Assembly (NCBI RefSeq): GCF_900091615.1 | Contig: NZ_FMIA01000002.1 | Span: forward strand, 4,030,001-4,094,000 | Direction of reading: 5' to 3' | Source of the DNA: Micromonospora yangpuensis | GTDB taxonomy: Bacteria; Actinomycetota; Actinomycetes; Mycobacteriales; Micromonosporaceae | Length of the DNA stretch: 64,000 nucleotides | Shown: positions 57,719 through 64,000 of the stretch, one piece after another | Layout: each line of letters opens with the position of its first letter | Position numbering within the stretch: the stretch's first letter is position 1 | Position numbers and translations under genes: made by a program | The notes under the pieces: generated by a model | The model's database searches: none | Told to the model about the DNA's origin: nothing | The model's input: only the letters and a program-made list of their open reading frames with translations

Positions 57719-58732
57719 TCAGCAGGTGAGCAGGGCCCGGGTCACGGCGGCGCCCGGGGTGCCGGCCAGCCGCATCGCCTCGTCGACATGTGCCAGGTCG
57801 AAACGGTGCGACACCACGGCCGCCGGCCGTACCCGGCCGGTGCGGACCAGTTCGACCGCCTCCGGGTAGGTGCCCACCCCACCCCGGGAGCCGAGCACGG
57901 TCAGTTCCCGGCCGAGGATGTCGGCGGTGGCGAAGTCGGCAGGCGCCCGGCCGACCACGACGAGGTACGAGCCGGGGGTGGCCAGCCGGGCGGCCAGCGC
58001 GACGCCGCCGCCGCTGGCGGAGGTCTCCACCACCAGCAGCGGACCGTCGTCGGGGTCGGCCGGCGGCACGTCCGCGCTGTCGCGCACGTCGAGGCCGAGT
58101 CGCTCGCCGACGCTCCGCCGGTGTGCCTGCGGTTCGTGCACGACGGTGCGCCATCCGTGGGCGATCAGGGTCTGCGCCAGGACGAGGCCCAGCGGTCCGC
58201 CGCCGACCACCCGGGCCCGCGCCGGGATCGGGGCGAGACCGCCGACGCGGCGCAGCGCGTGCAGGGCGACCGCGATCGGCTCCAGCACGGTGGCGTCGGT
58301 GTCGGAGACCTCGTCGGGCAGCGGCACCAGGTTGCCCGCCGGCAGGCAGAGGTACTCGGCCATGGTGCCGTCGCAGGTCATGCCGAGGTAGCCGCCCCGC
58401 CGGCAGAGCTGCGGCCGGTCGTGGCGGCAGTAGACGCAGGATCCGCACCACAGGGTGGGGTCGAGGGTCACCCGGTGTCCCACCGGGGCCGGGCTGTCGG
58501 TGTCCGGGCCGACGGCGGCCACCACCCCCACCGCGTCGTGGCCCAACGTCACCGGCAGGGTGTCCGGCCTGCCGTGGTACGCGTGCAGGTCGGTGCCGCA
58601 CACCCCGCACGCGGTGAGCCGGACCAGTGCCTGCCCCGGCCCCGGCTCGGGTACCGGCAGCTCGACCAGTTCCACCCGGGCGGTGTCGACGAGCCGGACG
58701 ACCCGGCCGCCGACGGTGGTCGACGGGCTCAT
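57719..58732 (-). CDS. Zinc-dependent medium-chain alcohol dehydrogenase
   Basis: The 337-residue MDR enzyme has catalytic-zinc ligands C42 and H65 (GHD rather than the common GHE), structural-zinc cysteines C96, C99, C102 and C110, and nucleotide-binding VVGGGPLGLVLAQ near 175. It would oxidise an alcohol to the aldehyde or ketone handled by the flanking aldehyde dehydrogenases. ATG at 58732 overlaps the stop of the upstream aldehyde dehydrogenase gene (ATGA). Confidence 0.91.
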   Translation of the reverse strand: MSPSTTVGGRVVRLVDTARVELVELPVPEPGPGQALVRLTACGVCGTDLHAYHGRPDTLPVTLGHDAVGVVAAVGPDTDSPAPVGHRVTLDPTLWCGSCVYCRHDRPQLCRRGGYLGMTCDGTMAEYLCLPAGNLVPLPDEVSDTDATVLEPIAVALHALRRVGGLAPIPARARVVGGGPLGLVLAQTLIAHGWRTVVHEPQAHRRSVGERLGLDVRDSADVPPADPDDGPLLVVETSASGGGVALAARLATPGSYLVVVGRAPADFATADILGRELTVLGSRGGVGTYPEAVELVRTGRVRPAAVVSHRFDLAHVDEAMRLAGTPGAAVTRALLTC

Positions 58733-60216
58733 CCCCGTGCCGCCGGCACCGGGTACGCGTTGCCCAGCGCCCGGTTGTCGCGGATGGCCGCCGGGTGGTT
58801 GATGGAGTGGGTCTGCAGGTACTCGGCGACCCCGGCGACGCCGAACTCGCGTCCGTGGCCGCTGCTGCGGCGGCCGCCGAACGAGGCGCGCAGCGAGGTG
58901 CCGGCCCGGTTGTGGCAGTTGATGAAGGTGAATCCGGCGTCCAGCCGGCGGGCGACGGCGACCGCGCGGTCGGTGTCGGCCGACCACACCGAGGAGGCCA
59001 GCGCCTGCTCGACGCCGTTGGCGCGGGCCACCGCCTCGTCGACGCTGTCGTAGGTGAGCAGGGGCACCGTCGGGCCGAACTGTTCGTCGACGACGAGCGG
59101 GTGGGCGTCGGGCAGGTCGAGCACCAGCGTCGGGCGTACCCAGTAGCCGTCCTCGCTGCTCGGCGCGTACCGGCCGACGTCCAGGACGGTGCCGCCGGCC
59201 GCGCGGGCCGAGTCGACCAGGGCCGTCAGCCGGTGCTGGTGCTCGCGGGAGACGACCGGTCCCATCGTCGAGGTGGCATCGAGCGGGTCGCCCACCCGTA
59301 GCACCCGTTCGGCCGCCTCCCGGTACGCCTCGACGAACTCGTCGCGGCGGGCCGCGGGCACCAGCAGCCGCTTGATGGCCATGCAGACCTGGCCGCTGGT
59401 GAGGAAGGTGCCGAAGACCGCGCGCTGCATGGTGGGCAGGTCGAACGGGGCGTCGGGTAGGAAGATCGCGGCGTCGTTGCCGCCCAGTTCCATCACGGTC
59501 GGGCGGACGTGGTGCGCGGCGCTGGCGGCGATGTGCCGGGCGGTGGCCAGCCCGCCGGTGAAGCTGACCTTGGCGACGCGGGGGTCGGCGACCAGGGCCT
59601 GCCCGACGTCGGCGCCGCCGTTGACCACGTTGAGCACCCCGTCGGGCAGCCGCCGGGCCACCTCGGTGAGGAAGTCGGTGACCGCCAGCGGGGCCAGCGG
59701 TGACGGCTTGACGACCATGGTGTTGCCGGTCATCAGGCCGGGCACCACCTTCAGCGCGGCGAGGATGACCGGCGCGTTCCACGGGGTGATGGCGGCGATC
59801 ACCCCGTACGGGTCGGTGGTGGTGACCAGGGTGCCCTCGTCGTCGTGCAGGACGGTGTCCGCGCCGAGGCGCTCGGCGACCGGTCCGTCGTAGCGGGCCA
59901 GGGCGTGGGCGAAGTCGAGTTCGCCCCGTACGTCGGCGATGACCTTGCCGAGTTCCCGGCTGAGCAGCGGACCCCGGACGTCGTTGGCGGCGGAGGTCTC
60001 GACGATGGCCGAGGTGACCCTGGCCACCCGTTCGGCCACCGGGACCGCCGCCCAGGGCGCGAAGGCGGCCGCGGCGGCGGCGACGGCGGTGCCGGTCAGC
60101 GCGGGGTCGGCGACGCGCACCGCGCCGACCCGCTCGTCGGGGCGGGCCGGGTTCTCCCGGGCGATCTCACCGACGCCCGGGTGCGGGGCACCGTCGATCC
60201 ACAGTGCGGTGTTCAT
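58729..60216 (-). CDS. Aldehyde dehydrogenase family protein
   Basis: The 495-residue enzyme has AAITPWNAPVILAALKVVPGL, VSFTGGLATARHIA, catalytic Glu in MELGGNDAAIF and Cys in TSGQVCMAIKRLL. It resembles the betaine/benzaldehyde-type ALDHs used in aromatic and aliphatic catabolism. ATG at 60216 is preceded by GGAGA. It lies 29 bases after the IclR-family gene on the same strand and overlaps the alcohol dehydrogenase gene by four bases. Confidence 0.9.
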   Translation of the reverse strand: MNTALWIDGAPHPGVGEIARENPARPDERVGAVRVADPALTGTAVAAAAAAFAPWAAVPVAERVARVTSAIVETSAANDVRGPLLSRELGKVIADVRGELDFAHALARYDGPVAERLGADTVLHDDEGTLVTTTDPYGVIAAITPWNAPVILAALKVVPGLMTGNTMVVKPSPLAPLAVTDFLTEVARRLPDGVLNVVNGGADVGQALVADPRVAKVSFTGGLATARHIAASAAHHVRPTVMELGGNDAAIFLPDAPFDLPTMQRAVFGTFLTSGQVCMAIKRLLVPAARRDEFVEAYREAAERVLRVGDPLDATSTMGPVVSREHQHRLTALVDSARAAGGTVLDVGRYAPSSEDGYWVRPTLVLDLPDAHPLVVDEQFGPTVPLLTYDSVDEAVARANGVEQALASSVWSADTDRAVAVARRLDAGFTFINCHNRAGTSLRASFGGRRSSGHGREFGVAGVAEYLQTHSINHPAAIRDNRALGNAYPVPAARG

Positions 60217-60245
60217 GGGTGTGTCTCCGGCTTCTGGTCGGCGGG

Positions 60246-61034
60246 TCAACGGGCCGACCGGCCCGACAGGTCGTCGTTGATCTCGGTGGCGACGCGGCGG
60301 ACCGCGCCGATGATGTCCTGCCGCCGGGTGTCGTAGAGCCGGTACAACGGCCCGGCGACGGCGAGTGCGGCGACCACGTCGCCGCCGTCGCGGATCGCCG
60401 CCGCGCAGCCCCAGATGCCCTCCTCCACCTGGCCGAAGCTCTCGGTCCAGTCGCCGGCGGCGATGCTGCCCAGCTCGTCCTCGGTGGGCAGGTCGGTCTC
60501 CCCGGTGGTCTTCGCGATGGTGCGGTAGTAGGACTGCCGCTGGGCCGGCGGCATCGCCGCCAGCAGCAGTCGGGCCGCCGCGCCCTGGTGCAGCGACATC
60601 AGCGCGCCGCGCTCGAAGCGCAACCGGACCGCCTGCGGGGATTCGCCGATGTCCACGGCGACCACCGAGTTGCCGATCCGCTTGACCACCAGCGCGGTCT
60701 CGCCGGTCTCGCGGGCCAGCTGGTCGAGGTAGGGGCGGGCGATGACGGCCAGTCCCCCGGCCGCCGCGCGGGCCGCCCGGGCCAGCCCGGTGACCCGCAT
60801 GGAAACCTGGTAGCGGCCCCGGTCGGCCTCCTCCAGCAGGCCGTACTCCCGCAGCAGACCGACGTACCGGTAGACGGTGCTGGTCGGGGCGCCGAGGTAG
60901 GCGGCGAGGTCGTTCACCGACTGGGTGTGGTTCTCCTCGGTGAACGACAGCAGCAGGGTGAGCATCTTGCGGGAGCTCTCGTTGCCGGAGCCGTTCCGGG
61001 TGTCGGCGGGGCGTGGGTCGTCCGTGGTCCGCAT
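60246..61034 (-). CDS. IclR-family transcriptional regulator
   Basis: The 262-residue regulator has an N-terminal winged helix-turn-helix (about 22-85; QSVNDLAAYLGAPTSTVYRYVGLLREYGLLEE) and an IclR effector domain (ALVVKRIGNSVVAVDIGES, GAAARLLLAAMPPAQRQ, GIWGCAAAIRDGGDVVAALAVAGP). IclR members commonly control catabolic clusters in response to an aromatic or carboxylic acid. The gene sits inside the cluster it probably regulates. ATG at 61034 is preceded by GAGAGG. Confidence 0.92.
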   Translation of the reverse strand: MRTTDDPRPADTRNGSGNESSRKMLTLLLSFTEENHTQSVNDLAAYLGAPTSTVYRYVGLLREYGLLEEADRGRYQVSMRVTGLARAARAAAGGLAVIARPYLDQLARETGETALVVKRIGNSVVAVDIGESPQAVRLRFERGALMSLHQGAAARLLLAAMPPAQRQSYYRTIAKTTGETDLPTEDELGSIAAGDWTESFGQVEEGIWGCAAAIRDGGDVVAALAVAGPLYRLYDTRRQDIIGAVRRVATEINDDLSGRSAR

Positions 61035-61105
61035 CGCGTCATCCTCTCCCCTGTGGGCTGACCGGCGCGCCGCCGGTACGCCCGGCCGGTCGGCCGCCGG
61101 GGCGT

Positions 61106-61849
61106 TCACAGCTGCTCCAGCAGCCGACCGAAGCCGGTGATCCGGTCGGTGAAGCCGGCCTGGCGCAACGCGTACCAGAAGGTGGCCGCGTTGATCGCCA
61201 GCACCGGCTTGCCGAGCCGGGTCTCCAGGTCGGCGGCGACGGCCACGGCGGGCAGGTTCGTGCCCGCCTGCACCAGCGCGTCGACGCGCGGACCGTCCAC
61301 GGCGAGGAAGGCGCGTTCGACCTCGGCCAGCGGTACCTCGGCAATCGACGTCGCGGTCGGACACTTCAGGCCGAGCACCTGGTCGACCTCGAAGCCGAGG
61401 CCCTCGAAGAACTCGCGGACCTGTACGTCGCCGACCGGCTGGTACGGGGTGATCACTCCGATCCGGCGTACCCCGAGGGCGGTCAGCGCGGCGGCGCAGG
61501 CGGCCGCGCCGGTGGCCGGGGTGAGTCCGCAGCGCTCCCGAACCCAGGCGGTGAACTTCTCGCTGCCCTCGACGCCGCCCCAGAACGTCTCGGCCGACAT
61601 CCCCATGATCATTCCGTCGGGTTTCGCCGTCATCACCCGGTCGATCGCCGCGCCGAGTTCGGTGCGCAGCTCCGCCAGGAACTCCTCGAACCGGTCGTCG
61701 CCGGCGAGGCTCTCGTTGCGCATGTGGATGCGTCCGGTGTGCACCGAGATGCCGGGCGGACGCATCAGGTTGTACTCGTCCTCCACCACGGTGTTGGTGG
61801 AGGGCACGATCACGCCGAAGACGGCGCGTCGGGCCAGGCTGGTGGTCAC
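61106..61849 (-). CDS. Maleate isomerase/arylmalonate decarboxylase-like protein lacking usual cysteines
   Basis: The 247-residue protein belongs to the Asp/Glu racemase superfamily, maleate cis-trans isomerase branch: GVIVPSTNTVVEDEYN at 12-27, GVRRIGVITPYQPVGDVQV, and QAGTNLPAVAVAADLE. Maleate isomerases use two cysteines, one near residue 76-85 and one near 194. At those places this protein has GMSAETFWGG (81-92) and QAGTNLP (194-200) with no cysteine. It may catalyse a different reaction, such as a decarboxylation or isomerisation by other residues. GTG at 61849 overlaps the stop of the tandem hydrolase gene (GTGA). Confidence 0.8.
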   Translation of the reverse strand: MTTSLARRAVFGVIVPSTNTVVEDEYNLMRPPGISVHTGRIHMRNESLAGDDRFEEFLAELRTELGAAIDRVMTAKPDGMIMGMSAETFWGGVEGSEKFTAWVRERCGLTPATGAAACAAALTALGVRRIGVITPYQPVGDVQVREFFEGLGFEVDQVLGLKCPTATSIAEVPLAEVERAFLAVDGPRVDALVQAGTNLPAVAVAADLETRLGKPVLAINAATFWYALRQAGFTDRITGFGRLLEQL

Positions 61850-63534
61850 GGAAGGCTCCCGAGGGTCGGCTCCCCGGCGCCGGGGCCGGGGAGGAGGGTG
61901 GCGGGCGGGCGGACCGCCCGCGCGGGGTCGTCGACCCGGTCCAGGAACCGGGTCACCGCGTCGGCGGTGGTCGCGGCGGCGGTGGGGTCGGCGTGGCCGG
62001 CGCCGTCGGCGACCGTGGCGTGCGGCAACAGCGCGCGGACCCGGGCCAGGTCGTGGCTGAGCGGGTCACCGGGGGTACGCAGCAGCAGGGTGGGCGTCAC
62101 CGGGCCGGGAGGTTCGGCTTCCACGGCGTGCCGCAGCACCGCCCGGTACAGGTGCCGGTAGCTGGCCGCGCCGCGCAGCAGGTCGACCGTCCAGGCCCAC
62201 TGCCGGTGCGGGTCGGCCGGGCGCGGGACGTGGGCCGCGGCGGTGCGCGCGTACCAGGGCGACCACAGGGTACGGTCCTCGGCCATCGCCCAGGCCCGCA
62301 GCAGGTGGTGGCCGTCGACGTCCGGTTCCAGGGTCGGCAGGTACCGGTCGAGGTCGAGATGGGCGAAGTCGGCGCCCAGGGGCAGCCCGTCGAGGACCAG
62401 ACCCCGGACTCGCCGCGGATGCCGGCGTTGCCAGAGCAGGGCCAGCAGCGCACCGGAGTGGCAGCCGAAGACGTCCACCTCGTCGAGGCCGAGCCCGGCC
62501 ACCAGTGCGTCGAGCCGCGTCAGGTACTCCGGCAGGGTCGGCGCCGCCGCGCGGGCGTCCGGCAGGGTCGGCGATGCCGCCGGCCGGGGGTCGGCGCAGG
62601 TCAGCGGCGCGGAGCGGCCGTGTCCCGGGTAGTCCACGCCGAACGCGGGCCGGTGGCGGCCGAACGCCTCGACGAGGTGCGCCACCGAGGTGCTGGAACC
62701 GGGGGCCGGGGGCAGCACCACGACCGGCCGACCGGGCCGGTCCCCGCCGGCGGCCCGGATGTGCAGGGGCGCGTCCAGGACGGTGCGGTAGGCCACCGGA
62801 CCGAGGGTGTCGGCCAGTGCCGTGGCCCCCGCCCGCCGGTGCCGCCCCGGTACCCGGTGGGCGGTCAGGGCGGCCCGGATGGCCTGCGCCGACCAGCTGG
62901 GCAGCGGCAGCCCCGCGGCGCGGTCGAGGTCCTCGGCGGCCACCCGGGCCGGTCCGGTCGTCGCCGGCTGGCCGAGCACGTCCACGACGGCCTCGTGCAG
63001 GTCGGCGGCGTCGGGTAGGTCGCCGCCGCTGGTCGGCCAGCCGCCGGTGACCGCGGCGCGGCGGATCCGCCACCAGGTGTCGAGCAGGGGTCCGACGCCG
63101 TGCGGTGCCGGGTCCGGCAGCCGGGCCGGCCGGCCGGCCGTGGCAGCCAGCAGCACCAACGACGCCGGGCGGCGCAGCCGGGCCGCCACGTGCGCGCCGT
63201 AGCCGACCCCGGCCACCGGGGCGGCATCCAGGTCGAGGGCCTGCCGGACGGCGTCCACCGCGTCGGCTGCCTGACCGACCGGGTCGTGGTCGTCGACGGT
63301 GCCGGTGCTGCCGCCGTGGCCGGGCAGGTCGATAGTGACCACCCGGTACGCCCCGGCGAGCGCCACGGCCAGTGGGGCGAGCGCCGCGCCGGAGCCGGGT
63401 GTGTCGTGCAGCAGCACCAGCGGTGTGGCGTCGACCGGCCCGTAGTCGCGCACGTGCACCGCACCGGTGCCGACCGTCAGGTAGCCGGGCTGGCCGGCGT
63501 GGACGGTCGGCACCGGATGCGGTCGGTGGTTCAC
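61846..63534 (-). CDS. Tandem alpha/beta-hydrolase fusion with non-canonical nucleophile sites
   Basis: The 562-residue protein has two alpha/beta-hydrolase domains. The first (about 15-265) shows LLHDTPGSG and DLPGHGGS, but its nucleophile elbow is G109-V-G-Y-G113. The second (about 265-535) shows PPAPGSSTS and DYPGHGRS, with elbow G357-C-H-S-G361, so histidine is at the usual Ser position. The second domain keeps late Asp and His segments (LLRTPGDP, ADGAGHAD). Hydrolases with a His elbow exist in lyase- or dehydratase-like branches, so a non-hydrolytic role is possible. GTG at 63534 overlaps the upstream aldehyde dehydrogenase stop (GTGA). Confidence 0.78.
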   Translation of the reverse strand: MNHRPHPVPTVHAGQPGYLTVGTGAVHVRDYGPVDATPLVLLHDTPGSGAALAPLAVALAGAYRVVTIDLPGHGGSTGTVDDHDPVGQAADAVDAVRQALDLDAAPVAGVGYGAHVAARLRRPASLVLLAATAGRPARLPDPAPHGVGPLLDTWWRIRRAAVTGGWPTSGGDLPDAADLHEAVVDVLGQPATTGPARVAAEDLDRAAGLPLPSWSAQAIRAALTAHRVPGRHRRAGATALADTLGPVAYRTVLDAPLHIRAAGGDRPGRPVVVLPPAPGSSTSVAHLVEAFGRHRPAFGVDYPGHGRSAPLTCADPRPAASPTLPDARAAAPTLPEYLTRLDALVAGLGLDEVDVFGCHSGALLALLWQRRHPRRVRGLVLDGLPLGADFAHLDLDRYLPTLEPDVDGHHLLRAWAMAEDRTLWSPWYARTAAAHVPRPADPHRQWAWTVDLLRGAASYRHLYRAVLRHAVEAEPPGPVTPTLLLRTPGDPLSHDLARVRALLPHATVADGAGHADPTAAATTADAVTRFLDRVDDPARAVRPPATLLPGPGAGEPTLGSLP

Positions 63535-64000
63535 CCCTGTGCCTCGCGGACCCGGATGCCGGCCTCGAGGCCACCGGTGTCGTCGCCGGCCAGCTGCACC
63601 GACTTGATCTCCAGGTACGACTCGAAGCCGTAGATGCCCAGTTCGCGGCCGAACCCGGACTGCTTGTACCCGCCGAAGGGCGAGACCAGGTTGGTCTTGG
63701 CGCCGTTGACGTCGATGCGTCCGGTGCGCAGCTGCCGCACGTACGGCATGGCGGCCTGCTCGTCGCCGGCCCAGACCGCGCCGTGCAGGCCGAAGATCGA
63801 GTCGTTGGCGATCGCCACGCCCTCCTGCGGGTCGCGGTAGCCGATGATCGACATGACCGGACCGAAGACCTCCTCCTGGGCGATCCGGTCACCGGGGCGT
63901 ACGTCCGCGAAGACGGTGGGTCGGACGAACCAGCCCCGGTCGATGCCGTCGGGGCGGCCCGGTCCACCGGCGACCAGGGTGGCGTCGGAGGCCATCGCCT
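63531..64000 (-). CDS. Aldehyde dehydrogenase, 3' part
   Basis: The last 156 or so residues of an aldehyde dehydrogenase are present: GWFVRPTVFADVRPGDRIAQEEVFGPVMSII, NDSIFGLHGAVWAGD, and GRIDVNGAKTNLVSPFGGYKQSGFGRELG. The frame continues past the window edge, so the catalytic cysteine is outside. It overlaps the tandem hydrolase gene by four bases and therefore belongs to the same operon; it is the third aldehyde dehydrogenase in the cluster. Confidence 0.9.
   Translation of the reverse strand, partial: AMASDATLVAGGPGRPDGIDRGWFVRPTVFADVRPGDRIAQEEVFGPVMSIIGYRDPQEGVAIANDSIFGLHGAVWAGDEQAAMPYVRQLRTGRIDVNGAKTNLVSPFGGYKQSGFGRELGIYGFESYLEIKSVQLAGDDTGGLEAGIRVREAQG

Noticed and set aside
57675..58610. 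Upstream extension of the aldehyde dehydrogenase frame
   Set aside because: It is the out-of-frame shadow of the alcohol dehydrogenase gene; the family N-terminus begins at 57674.
58733..59782. Long upstream extension of the alcohol dehydrogenase frame
   Set aside because: The extension overlaps the aldehyde dehydrogenase gene in another frame and has no homology; the ATG at 58732 fits the family start and an ATGA overlap.

Overview
This window is high-GC actinomycete chromosomal DNA. It has strong GC bias at third codon positions, many GTG and TTG starts, Tat-type and lipoprotein exports, Pro/Thr-linked CBM2 cellulases, and LacI, IclR, LuxR and TetR regulators. The protein style suggests a Micromonosporaceae member (Micromonospora-like). 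That placement is inferred from style, not from a marker gene. I saw no rRNA, tRNA, CRISPR array, insertion sequence or replication origin.

Layout. (1) 1-17.4 kb is a plant-polysaccharide region: the end of a LacI regulator, a GH127-type enzyme with a ricin domain, a CE1-type esterase-CBM2, a GH10 xylanase-CBM2, and further on a GH5 cellulase-CBM2 and a DUF1996/discoidin protein. Matching LacI-type operators precede the GH127 gene and the xylanase gene. A lipid/envelope set lies between them (PAP2-like, CDP-alcohol phosphatidyltransferase, alkaline-phosphatase-fold membrane enzyme, FkbM methyltransferase), as does a modABC molybdate transporter. (2) 17.7-25.8 kb holds a membrane-anchored sugar-binding protein, a histidine kinase/response regulator pair with a degenerate receiver paralogue, an ECF sigma factor, a GH128-type glycosidase and a large membrane protein with a discoidin tail. 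(3) 25.9-33.2 kb is one 2,433-residue reducing type I PKS (KS-AT-DH-ER-KR-ACP) with an extra short-chain dehydrogenase fused after the ACP and no thioesterase. (4) 34.4-39.3 kb is an iron-siderophore uptake locus: a siderophore-interacting reductase, a near-perfect iron box, and then binding protein, two permeases and ATPase with overlapping start/stop codons. (5) 39.3-47.7 kb is mixed: a ketopantoate-reductase-like gene divergent from a TetR gene over two identical-half-site palindromes, DUF2786, Methyltransf_19, YunG-like, an RCC1-repeat secreted protein, a broken SUMF1 gene and two proteins that share a domain.

(6) 47.7-54.9 kb has a LAL-type LuxR regulator next to a six-gene oxidoreductase/hydrolase operon (FMN reductase-like, RidA, DUF5996, YcaC-like, SnoaL-like, alpha/beta hydrolase) that ends at a perfect 48-bp palindrome. 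(7) 55.1-56.3 kb has a DinB protein and a junction of two dead genes: a 5'-truncated methyltransferase and a fragment of a molybdate-responsive HTH-TOBE regulator. (8) 56.3 kb to the end is a tightly packed minus-strand catabolic cluster, cut by the window edge: three aldehyde dehydrogenases, a zinc alcohol dehydrogenase, an IclR regulator, a maleate-isomerase-like protein without the expected cysteines, and a tandem alpha/beta hydrolase without serine nucleophiles.

The best leads for undescribed biology are the PKS-SDR fusion, the catabolic cluster with its catalytically atypical enzymes, the LAL-linked redox operon, and the pair of neighbouring proteins that share an unrecognised domain.
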